Part shown: positions 41,805 to 51,580 of the stretch, in pieces
Position numbering within the stretch: the stretch's first letter is position 1
Layout: the number at the start of each line of letters is the position of its first letter
Source of the DNA: Polysphondylium violaceum
Lineage: Eukaryota > Evosea > Eumycetozoa > Dictyosteliales > Dictyosteliaceae
DNA: 51,580 nt
Assembly: GCA_000277445.1 (NCBI GenBank)
Contig: AJWJ01000115.1
Location: 1-51,580, forward strand
Direction of reading: 5' to 3'
Translations under genes and position numbers: made by a program
Notes under the pieces: generated by a model
Databases searched by the model: none
What the model was told of the DNA's origin: nothing
What the model saw: only the letters and a program-made list of their open reading frames with translations

Positions 41805-44800
41805 ATGATAAATAACAATACCAATACCAATAAAAATAACAATACTGCTAATATTATATCTCCTATTCCTCTGATGGCCTCGCCATCTAATCTTTCAAAT
41901 CATTTTCATATTGTATCACCAATAAATTCACCGTCACATATTCCTCTACCTTTACCACTTCCAACACCACCATTGTCGTTATCATCACCATCACGATCAC
42001 CATTGTCATTATCTTCGTCATCAATAAATCGTTCTATCTCTAAACCAACTTTATCACCATCAACCAACAATAACAATAATGCCAAAAAAATAAAATCACC
42101 TGGAAGTGGTTATAAGAAACCCCTTTCAATAGAGGAGCTTCATTTAAAATATACTGGTGGATATAAAACTGTAGAATGTCATTCAGTTGCAAAAAAAATT
42201 GAATGTACCAAAGATAGAGATTGGTAATTATTTTTATTGTTATTAATTTAATAGCTAGATTGTTTTTAAATTCTAATTGTTTCCAACAATATATAAAATA
42301 GTTTTTATTATCATAAAAAAGAAGAGTATAGAAGACCTCCATTTGATGAAGGAGGACAATTGTTGTATTCTCATTCTCCTTGTCAAACTAAATGTTCTCA
42401 TCCAAATGTAAATATATATGATTAATTTTAATATAGAAAAGTGTATTGACAAGTTTTCATATATATAGTGTACATATTCTCATAATGATGTTGAAATAAT
42501 GTATCATCCAACTATATACAAAACTAAGATGTGTAATGATTATCTTTCAAATCGTGCATGTAAAAAAGGAAGATGGTGTGCATTTGCTCATGGACTTGAT
42601 GATATTAGAAGCATTACCAATACAGCAAAGTTTAATACACAAAAAGTTCATAACCATAGCCACAATAATAATATTCACAACAGTAATATTAACATTAATA
42701 GTAGTAATAATTTTAATAGCAACAGTGGTGGTAATATTAATCAACCATCTTTTTCAAATAAGAATCACAATAATAATAAATCTATTATTAATAATAGTCA
42801 ACCAACTACAAACAACACTACAACAACTACAACCACAACAACTACTTCAATTTTTAAATCAGAGTTCAAAGCAGAGGATTTAGATTTTAGTTTATGTTCT
42901 ATTCCAAAGATTTCAAATAATAATCTTTTAACTTCATTTGAAAATTTAAAAGAGAATCATGACTTTAGTGCATGTAAATATTATAAAGATTATTTTAGTA
43001 TTATAGATATTAATTCAGGTATAAATGTATGTATACTTTATTTATAAAGCCATAGTAATATGTGTATAGTTATTAATACTTTTTTTACAATAGAATCATT
43101 CACTTCAATATGGTAAAATTCAAGTTGATAAAAAAGACCCATTTCTTTCAATTGTTAAAGTTTTCAATTCAACTCTAGAGATTTTAATAGATGGTTACTA
43201 TAGTAGAAATAGATCTTTAGAGGGTGATATTGTCGCTGTAGAATTAATATTAAAACCAGAGACTGATATTATGTTGCAAAAAGAATTTAGTAATCTTGGT
43301 TTTATTAGAGGAGAACAACAACCACAATCCCAACAACAAATAAATCTAATCAGATATGGTAGAGTAATAGGAATTTTAGATCCACAGAATCATGTAAACT
43401 CTTTTGCTTGTAAATTCCTTCAAAAATATGATCACCATATCTTATTTACACCTTTTTCAGACTCTACTTTATTTGGTATTTTGATTCCAATTTCAAATAT
43501 ACCTCCAAAAATTAATTTATCAAGTAGTATAGTCTTTGATATTAAAATTGAACATTGGAATCCAAATACTCCTTTCCCTATTGGTTCAATTCAAAATTAT
43601 CATCCTTTTACAAATGATTTTTTAAGAGACTTTAATGTATGTGTTTGTATTAAGAAATGTTGTTTTATCATTAAAGATATTAACTTTTGTAATTACCTAT
43701 AGGTATTTAAAATTACAAATAAATTGACTCAATCAATTCAAGAAGATGTAATTTTAAATGATGATTCAAATTCTGTTAGACAAGATTTAACAGATTTATT
43801 AACTTTTTCAATTTCAAGTAGTGATGGTTTTGATTCAATCTCCAATGCGTTTTCAATAACTCAATTACCAAATAATAGTTTAAAGGTATATTTCAAAAAA
43901 TATCAATTTATCATTTTATAGTTATATCTAATATTATATAAATACAAATAGATTTATATTCATATAGTTGATTTATTAGATATTGTTAAACCAAAATCAA
44001 GTATTGATAATAATTGTATAGAAAAATCTTTTCAAATGAATTTAGGAATTGAAACTTTAAATATACTTCCAAATAATTTGGTTAAAGAGAACCTTTCTCT
44101 ATCGCTTGGTAAAGAGAGAAAAACAATTACTTTTGAAATAACATTTGGGGATGAAAATTCAAAGCCCAAAGTTTATCAATCCATCATTAAATCTTGTTGT
44201 AGTCTTTCATTCTCTGAAGTTCAAGACATTTTCAATGAAAAAACCTCTTCTGTCAGTAAAAAGGATTCCTTTTTTCCCTCTGAAAACATTATTTCCTCGA
44301 TAAAGGCTCTTCAAAGGTGCTCTTTTCCAAATACTCTCAATTCTACATCATATCTTTCAAATGTTGATATTGAATTCTCTCACAACAACATGTACAAGAC
44401 TCCTCTTCCATCTTTTATAAAGAATGTTTCTTTACTTAAATCCTATGAAATTGTAACTGGACTCTTGTCTTTGTGTAATTATATTCTCACCAAGGGTATT
44501 GATCGTCAATCGTCGTCTAATCTTTTGGTTTACAAACTTTGTAAAAGTAATTCCAACTCACAAAACAAACATCTGGTTGATAATCCAATCAATCGCAGCG
44601 GAGGCGTTGGTGAACAAGATTCTTTTTCAAAAACTAAATCCTCTCTTTTGTACTCTTATTACATTTCTCTTATGGATCCAAATCTTTGTGTAGATTTCTA
44701 TTCAAATGACCATAGTGGTCCAAATTTCTATATATCAGAGTTTACTGAACCCCTTAAAAGATATGGTGATCTTTATAATCAAAGAGTTTTACAATTGGTC

Positions 44801-47800
44801 AAATTTAGTAATGATAATAATAGTAGTAATAATGATAATAATACTTTGGATATAATATCAATTTTACCATCAAATTTTGATTCAGTTTCATCATTGGCAA
44901 ATCATATTCAATCAAGATTCTTGTCATATCATAGTTTGGTTAAAAGTTTTCAAAAGATTTGTATTTCTTTTATTCTAAAGTCTAAAATTATTACAACCAA
45001 TTGTTTGCTAACAAAGATCACTCAAGAGGGTATTGTTTCGTTTTGGTGTAAAGAAGTTTTGGAAACATTTACAATTAATCTTGATGACCTCTACAAAGAA
45101 TGTAATATTGAATATTATCAAGGTTCGCTCTTGGTCACGATTCCCAATCATCATTGTTTAATCAATTGTTTACCAGCCAATCAACACAATCAATTATTAC
45201 AACACCCCTACCAAACACCATTTCATTCAAATTCTATTGTAAAATCAAAATTGGGTGATACAACTATAATGATGAAAGAGTATGATACAATTCAAATTCA
45301 TTTATCAAATGATAGTGGTAGTAGCAATAACTGTTTGATTCCAAAATTTTTACCTCTACTCTTTTATTTTGTTCAATCCTCTCCTAGTTTTACATGTGAA
45401 CATAAAAAGAATTCAGATTTATTTTTACACTCAAACAAACCAATTGGTGAAGTTGGTGGTGGTAGTATAAAAAATATAAAGTTTGAAACTATATCTCATT
45501 ATCAAGATTTCTGGACATCCATCATTGATGCCAGTTCATTGTCCAAAGTAATTCCGAATGGATCATCAGTTTTTGCATATAATGGAAATATCTCTTGGAG
45601 TAAAAAGAAAAAAAAGTATATTGGTACACTTGAAATCCCATTTGCCTCTGTCTCGTCAAACATTGTATTCTCTAGAGGTGACTTTATCTGTTTAAAGTTT
45701 CCAGGTGATGATAGAAATCAATCATTCTCTATTCATTCTGTTATTTCCAAAGTTGACAATGGCGAAAAGAATCCAGACAAGATTATGATTAGATTCCCTG
45801 CAAAGATTGAAAAAATATCTCCTAGATTCCCCTACTATATTGAAATTATCTTTAGAGATACTGCAAACAAAGAGCTCTTGAATGGCATCCAGCAGTTTTG
45901 TTCCAAAAAGGGTTACTCGGAGTCCTCTTGTAACACCATTCAAGAGATTGTATTGAATACATGGAATCCATCAGATTCAATCTCTGGAGAAAATCAACTC
46001 TTTTCCTCTGTTGCAGTAGACTCTAGTACTGGTGTAGTTAATGATAATGTCATTGTTGGTGGTAATGATTTTGAAATTTCGAATTCTCTTTTTCAAATCA
46101 AACAAAAGTATAATTTAAATCAATCTCAAGAGAATGCACTCTTTAGTTCAATCTTTAATCCATTCACAATGGTTGAGGGCGAACCAGGTTCTGGTAAAAC
46201 AACTTTATTGGCAATCATCTCTCATTTTGTTGTCACTTATTTAAATGTTAAGCTATTAATTTGTGGTCCAAATAACAATAGTCTTGTAATTATATCTTTT
46301 TATAGCTACTACTATTATATATTAGTATATACTAATACATATTCATTTATAGGATTCAACTAGTAGATGTGTACAAAATTTAGAATCTACTCATTTAAAT
46401 ATCGTTAGAGTTTATGATCAAATCGAGGAAGATTATATGATACCAAAGGATCAAGAGTTGATTTCACTTGATCATTATATTAAACTTGATCCCAAGTATA
46501 TGGAAATTAAAGATTACATGAATATTAAAGAAAGAGCAGAGTTGCTTGGTGATATAAAAGCAAATGGTAATTAGATTTTATACATATCATCAATAGTATA
46601 ACTATTCTAATTATTAATAATTAATTTAGTTTTAAATCACGCACAAATTATTCTTTGTACAACAAGTTTTGCAAAAAATGAATTAATTTTAAATCAAAAT
46701 GTTAAATGGGTTTTTATAGATAATGCCAATCAAGAGATTGAGCCAAGAACCATTGGTGCCTTATCAACTTGTAGCCATGCTGTTTTGTTTAGTGATGTCA
46801 TTATTGATATTCCTCGTAAGTATTTTGAGTACAAACACAACTATAAAAACTAATACTTTTATATATAGATTCACAAGTTAGTATCAAATCTAAAAAATTA
46901 AAAGGCTTTTTAAAAACTCCACTTTGTAAAAGAGTAAATTGTGCAAAGCCAATTAGACTTTTATCTTTTTATGTTCCAACTTTATTTTCTCATCTATTAT
47001 CACCTAATATCAAAGATATTAATTTAGATTTTGATGGACCAGATTTTGTAAGAATTTTTTGTCATCATATAAATCTAATATCGTTAACATATTAATTTAT
47101 ATCTTTATCACTTTAGAAAAAGCCAATCCTATCTTTTTTTAATCTTAATAGTCTTGATAAATTGGATATTAAATCATTTGAATTTCAAGGTCCAAATTCT
47201 TTCAAGAGTTGTTATAACTATATGGAAGCTTCTTTTGTATGTATCCTTTTTTGTTTTTACAACTCTATTCCTACTATTTCCAACTTTACTCATACTATAA
47301 CTACTATTTAGTCTGTCAATATTGTTCGTCATTTATTGAAAAACTTTAAGATTCATCCTTTGGAAATATTAATCATCTCACCTTATCCAACTCAAAGAAT
47401 GATTATCAAGAAAACTCTTGAAAGATTTAATATTTGTGTAAATGTTTTCTCTTTAGAGGAAGCACAGTACTATCATTTTAATGTATATATCTAGTATTTT
47501 AAAAAACAATAGAAACTAATATCATTTTGATAATAATAATAATAGTATTCAGTTGTATCTTTAGTTAGAACAGAAAAATGTCAATTTAATGAAAAGTATT
47601 GGTTTGAATCTGATGAAAAGATTATTAGAAAGATGATTTTCTCTTCAAGAAAAGGATTATTTTTTGTTGGATCATTACCATTTTTTGAAAAAAGAGAAAA
47701 GTGGTCTGGTTTTCTTGCCAATCTCAAGAATCTTCAAGTAGTAGAATCAATTCAAGAGTTTAGTTTGACTGATAGTATCAATTTTGAAAAAAAAGATTAC

Positions 47801-47851
47801 AATTCCCATTGTTCTTTAAAAGTTCAACAATCTAAATTTATTAGATACTAG
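41805..47851 (+). CDS. CCCH zinc finger-RNB-SF1 helicase protein, HELZ2-like, catalytic motifs degenerate
   Basis: Twelve exons: 41805-42223, 42302-42407, 42469-43026, 43094-43636, 43703-43885, 43952-46285, 46353-46566, 46630-46815, 46869-47047, 47117-47236, 47312-47482, 47546-47851. All join in frame to 1772 residues. Residues 1-105 are Ser/Pro/Asn-rich. CCCH-type zinc-finger sequences occupy about 114-216; the last is C197-x8-C206-x5-C212-x3-H216. Cold-shock-like OB folds (362-530) include LIDGYYSRNRSLEGDIVAVE. An RNase II/Dis3-type RNB domain spans about 560-890, with IYIHIVDLLDIVKP and FTEPLKRYGDLYNQRVL. A UPF1-type helicase follows the barrel, with Walker A EGEPGSGKTT (about 1346). Motifs II, III, V and VI and three of four RNB Asp are altered. 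An RNA-binding role without catalysis is inferred. Animal HELZ2 has the same parts in another order. Confidence 0.85.
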
Positions 47852-48014
47852 TAGGATGATTTCATTTCAAATAAAAAAGTGGTTTTAGGTTTTATATATA
47901 AATATCTATTTTAAATTTATTATCTGTTATTTTCTAAAAATTGGATTGCTAGATCCAAAATTACTTGAATACCAACATACAATTATTATTATTATTATTC
48001 TTTTATTATTGCCA

Positions 48015-48775
48015 TTATGGTGCACAGGAGCCCTCTTTATTGTTGTTGTTACTTGGTTGTTGTTTTTGATTAATCAATTTAATAGCTATCCATTTAGTGC
48101 CTTTGATTACAGGATCACCTTGATGGAGTGATAGAGGGTCAACATCACCATTTGGTTTACAATTATAAAATAATACAGCATCGCCTTTGATTGGCTTAAC
48201 CTTGACGCCAACCTCTGGGAATGAAGTCTCGCCACCTTCTTCTACATCACATAAATACATTAAAATGGTACAAACTCTTTGACCATATAATCCAATCTTC
48301 ATTGATCCATTTGTGGTTAGAGGATTAAAATAATCAAAATGTGATGATGTTTCTTCACCTGGATTATATCTAATAATCATAATTTTAATAATGTTAGATA
48401 TGTATCTATATAAATGTATAGAATCTACGAGCTCTATACATACCTAATAACTTGCATCACTTCGCAACTATCAGTTAAATTTACAAAAGATTTCATTTTT
48501 TTAAATACATTTTGAGTGATTGGGTGATCCTCTTCACCCTCTTTCATAAATAAACCCCAGCCACTTCTATGTACACCAGAAGAGATTTCATTACATGGTC
48601 TCAACTTGTTTTTTGAACTTTCTATTAAATGAGTACATTCTTCATCACTGAGGAAATTTGGAATTCTATATACTCTAGGTTTCTCTGATAACTCTATTAA
48701 TTTAATTGGTTTTTCGCATGGGCTTTTTTCGTCTTTAACTATTTCAGACTCTTCATTATTTAACATCATCATCAT
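48015..48775 (-). CDS. Prolyl 4-hydroxylase-like 2-oxoglutarate/Fe(II) oxygenase
   Basis: Minus-strand exons 48775-48444 and 48369-48015 (74-bp intron) give 228 residues. The double-stranded beta-helix of the prolyl 4-hydroxylase family is clear. An N-terminal helix region has FLSDEECTHLIE and HRSGWGLFMKEGEE. The core carries the Fe ligands His and Asp in SSHFDYF and a distal His in LSLHQGDPV, with the 2-oxoglutarate-binding Lys in KGTKWIAIKLI. VCTILMYLCDVEEGGETSFPE and GDAVLFYN are family landmarks. No signal peptide is present, so it acts in the cytosol. Dictyostelium PhyA, which hydroxylates Skp1, is one cytosolic relative, but this one is short and its substrate cannot be told. Convergent with the CCCH-RNB-helicase gene (163-bp gap). 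Confidence 0.92.
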
Positions 48776-50271
48776 TTTTGAGGTATTTTTGCTGGACTTT
48801 GTATTTTAATATATACAAAAATAATAAACTAAACGTTGGTGGTAATTATCAAATTGATATTCTGTTTTTAAAGTTTGGGTGTGGGTGTGATTAAAAGTGA
48901 GTTAGATACATCATAATGATGTTGTTTAGAGCAACACAAATATAAACAATGTCTAGATATACGACTCTATACACATATAATTCAATTAATCAAAAAATTT
49001 ATTTAAACAAAAAAAAAATGATTTATCAAAAAAAGGATAAATTTGTGAAATGAAATTAAAATTTAATTTGCACATAATTAATTTAAAAAAAAGTTGAAAA
49101 AAAAGTTTTGCAAAAACAAGAAAAGAGATCCAATTATAATATGATATGATTATGTTGAATGCATGCAGTTGGAATAATTGAAATTGTTAGGTGTAGAGTT
49201 ATGTTGAAGCCTATCGAGTTTACAAAGACATCATGAGGCTATCTATCTCGAGTGTTGGGTGTACAAATGGTTGTGGAGATATAAATACTTACTCTTATTT
49301 GCTGGCCGGTGTTGGTGATTTTTCCAAATAAATAAATAGATAAATAAATATGTAATGCTAAGTAATAATAGAGTTTATCTTTTTGTTCTATCCTCAATAA
49401 TATACTTAAAATTTAATGAATTGAAGAAGGAAATTGAAAAAAAAAAAACAAAAAAAAAAAAAAAAAACTTTTTAAAACAACTTTAGCAGAGAGTATGTGT
49501 GTTTGTGTGTGTGTGTTTATTTATGGAAGTTTGTGTGTTGTTTCCCACCCAAAAAGGATGTTGTAAAAATAAACAAATTGACATTGATACCACTTTTTTT
49601 TTTTTTTTTCTACTCATACTAAAAAATCTCACCTCATCTCAAAACTTTACGTAAAGTTTGAATTTCATTTGATTCTCTATATGTTTTATAAATGATATGA
49701 AAAATGATTGTACAAATCTACAATATATGATAGGTAATGATGATCATCATCTATCTTTTTTAGGTAGAAGATAAAGAAGTGTTTATATTCCTTTTCGGGT
49801 TGAGATTTAAAAATCACTGTTTGTTAATTTAAACCCAACCATTCAAAAATATATTTTAAAATGTCATTCTCTTGATGCTCGCCAATCACTTGTCCTATAC
49901 TATACACATTAATGTGCATTTATTAGTATAAATAAATAAACAGCGACTCCAAATACATAGTTACTAATTAAATCTATGGGATGTGGGTGGACAAAAGACT
50001 CTAAGATCGTGCAAGTGCTAAATAAAATAAAAGAGAAGATAACACAAGTGGTGTGGATGAATATCAAGATGATGACGATGAAAATTATATAACAGGTTTG
50101 ATGGAATATGAATCCCTAAGGCCCAAAAAAAATCCCTTTTTTTTTTTCAGATTTTTTTTTACCGCCTCCTATTGATAAACTTTTCTGAATTTGTGTAGAA
50201 TGTGTTGAATTTAACAATGGGTAGAGTGATATTTGATCTTCTATAGAATTTGTTAATTTATATTTATTTAT
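48776..50271. other. Long intergenic region without genes
   Basis: About 1.5 kb, the largest gap in the window. It holds A runs at 49440-49470, a GT repeat at 49497-49520, a T run at 49590-49606, and two palindromes: AAACTTTAC/GTAAAGTTT at 49642-49659 and ATGATGATCATCAT at 49737-49750. Two less A/T-rich patches (about 49190-49310 and 49780-50000) show no coding frame or RNA that I recognise. The left end is the oxygenase promoter and the right end the secreted-protein gene's 3' side. Confidence 0.5.
49642..49659. repeat. 18-bp perfect palindrome
   Basis: AAACTTTAC followed directly by GTAAAGTTT, an uninterrupted palindrome centred between 49650 and 49651, in the largest intergenic gap. It could be a dimeric protein-binding site or chance. 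Confidence 0.6.
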
Positions 50272-51448
50272 TTAAAAACCACCAGAGATCCATTCATAAC
50301 CAATATCTAAAGTGGTGCTTGCATAAGCTGGAGCGCTGTGGATCATTTGACTAGTGAGATCCATGACAGAGGTGGTGAAGTGATTAGCAGTAGCGGATGA
50401 GAACAACACAATAGAGTTCTTTAAGGCTCCATAGATTGATGTGAGATTGCCTGGAATTTTGAATTTGCCACTTGCAATGGTGTATACAAGAGTGACAGTT
50501 TTGGCCTGAACATTCACAGTATAGATTTGATAGTTTCCAAAAGCACTAGTTTCCATGAAAAACAATTGACCATTCACAAAATCAACAGCTGGAGCATAGA
50601 ATAAAATATCAAAATAGACTGGTTGTTGCACAACTTGTTGAGTCCACATATTATAAACAATCAAGGTGGTACCACTGTTAAATTGTTTTTCATTTTGGAC
50701 ATAGACGATATAGTAGTTACCAGTGGTTGGATCATATGAACCTACTGGATAAGCTGGTGCAAATTGGTTTAATGGACCAGTTTGAAGAGTATTTGTGATT
50801 CTAGTAGTTTTTAGCTATTATTAACAATCGTTTTAAAATAAAGGTTTGATATAATACATACAATTCAGATGAAGTAAAATTCCATACAAAGATAGATAAT
50901 TGGCCAGTTTCATCGTTCATTACATTACTTGGGAGAGCAGCAAAGTTGTAAGCTTCATCATATGCCCAAACTTGTGGGAATTCATAACCACCATAACAAT
51001 CTTCAATGAAGTTAAGTGGAGTAAATTTGTTTGCCTATTGAAAGAGGAGGTTAGAGTTAAAGAGAGAAACAATATTTAAACTAAATCAATAATCTTACCT
51101 CAATATCGTATTCCAAAAGACCATCTTTTTGTTTTTCGGTATCCTGAACCAAGAATAAAATGGTATTTTTTTCAGCATTGGCTGAAAGTGAACCATAGAA
51201 ATAGTAATTGCTATCTTTTGGGGCTTGTTGTGATTTAATTGGTAAACCTGTGGTGGTATTAAAAGAATAAAACATTCTATATTTTGTGAAAATATAAAAT
51301 GTATTGATTTCTAAATCTGTACATTGTATAAACTATATTTACCAATATTAAATTAATATATTTATTATGAAAGTGAAAATATAAAGTTAATGATATCTAT
51401 TACATTGATAAGACAAAGTAAGAGAGCAATTATGGATAAAGCTTTCAT
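50272..51448 (-). CDS. Secreted protein, propeller-like, unknown function
   Basis: Minus-strand exons 51448-51404, 51332-51099, 51034-50862 and 50800-50272 give 326 residues. The N-terminus MKALSIIALLLCLINFIQC is a signal peptide, partly on the 45-base first exon. The mature protein is rich in aromatic residues, Thr, Asn and Gly, with repeated strands such as YYFYGSLSANAEKNTILFLV, FAALPSNVMNDETGQLSIFV, YDPTTGNYYIVYVQ and VDFVNGQLFFMET. About 45-residue spacing of such 'D-x-x-T/N-G' turns suggests a beta-propeller. No catalytic motif is recognised. The acceptor of the last intron was chosen at 50801, because the earlier AG leads to an immediate stop. Similar secreted proteins are common in dictyostelids, without known function. 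Confidence 0.82.
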
Positions 51449-51580
51449 TGTTATAGAGATAATTATTTGTACTATTTGAAATGCGCGTATCAGAGTATTA
51501 GTGGTGTATGTATAATTGAGATATTTAAAAAAAAAAAAGAATTTTGATCGGGCTGAAACGAAAAGATAAGCCCTCAGGGT

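Noticed and set aside
47553-47564. Acceptor at 47552 for the last exon of the CCCH-RNB-helicase gene
   Set aside because: It leads to an immediate stop. The AG at 47544-47545 keeps frame and gives the family-like VVSLVRTEK.

Overview
The window looks like nuclear DNA of a social amoeba (dictyostelid). Intergenic DNA is extremely A/T-rich with long A and T runs. Introns are short (mostly 65-110 bp) and GT-AG. Proteins carry Asn, Gln, Ser and Thr homopolymers, and one locus encodes FNIP/IP22-type leucine-rich repeats, a family greatly expanded in Dictyostelium. I could not settle the species. Gene models are spliced by eye from reading frame, splice signals and remembered family alignments; no search was run. 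No tRNA, rRNA, CRISPR array, retroelement, DNA transposon or virus-like element was recognised.

Layout, left to right. 1-12 kb: a small Myb/SANT-like protein, cytosolic histidyl-tRNA synthetase, CAND1 (cullin exchange factor), RanBP1, and a large coiled-coil protein. 12-24 kb: an ArsB/NhaD-type ion transporter, a secreted S28 serine carboxypeptidase with six exons, the RNA polymerase II CTD phosphatase FCP1, and a class I-type phosphoinositide 3-kinase with an unusual coiled-coil N-terminus. All genes up to here are on the + strand. 24-32 kb: CstF-64 (+), a decayed FNIP-repeat locus (-), and S-adenosylmethionine decarboxylase (-), which is divergent from the mismatch-repair gene msh2 (+). 35-41 kb: a run of small genes, several too short or too spliced to appear as long ORFs. 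These are a coiled-coil protein (-), a mitochondrial K+/H+ exchange-related protein (+), a candidate mitochondrial ribosomal protein (-), SERP1/RAMP4 (-), a Qc-SNARE (+) and an ATP synthase subunit j-like protein (-). 41.8-47.9 kb: one 12-exon gene for a 1772-residue CCCH-RNB-SF1 helicase protein. 48-51.5 kb: a prolyl 4-hydroxylase-like oxygenase (-), 1.5 kb of empty DNA, and a secreted protein of unknown function (-).

Most genes are unrelated housekeeping functions and there is no operon-like logic. RNA metabolism is well represented (FCP1, CstF-64, the CCCH-RNB-helicase protein).

The most interesting item is the CCCH-RNB-helicase protein. It resembles animal HELZ2 in combining zinc fingers, an RNase II/Dis3-type module and a UPF1-type helicase. 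Three of the four catalytic Asp of the RNB and most helicase motifs other than Walker A are replaced, so it looks like a double pseudo-enzyme. Other points are a Qc-SNARE with His at the zero layer, an intergenic island with four successive hairpins, several micro-exons (including a start codon alone on an exon), and a consistent shift in codon use between gene ends and gene middles.
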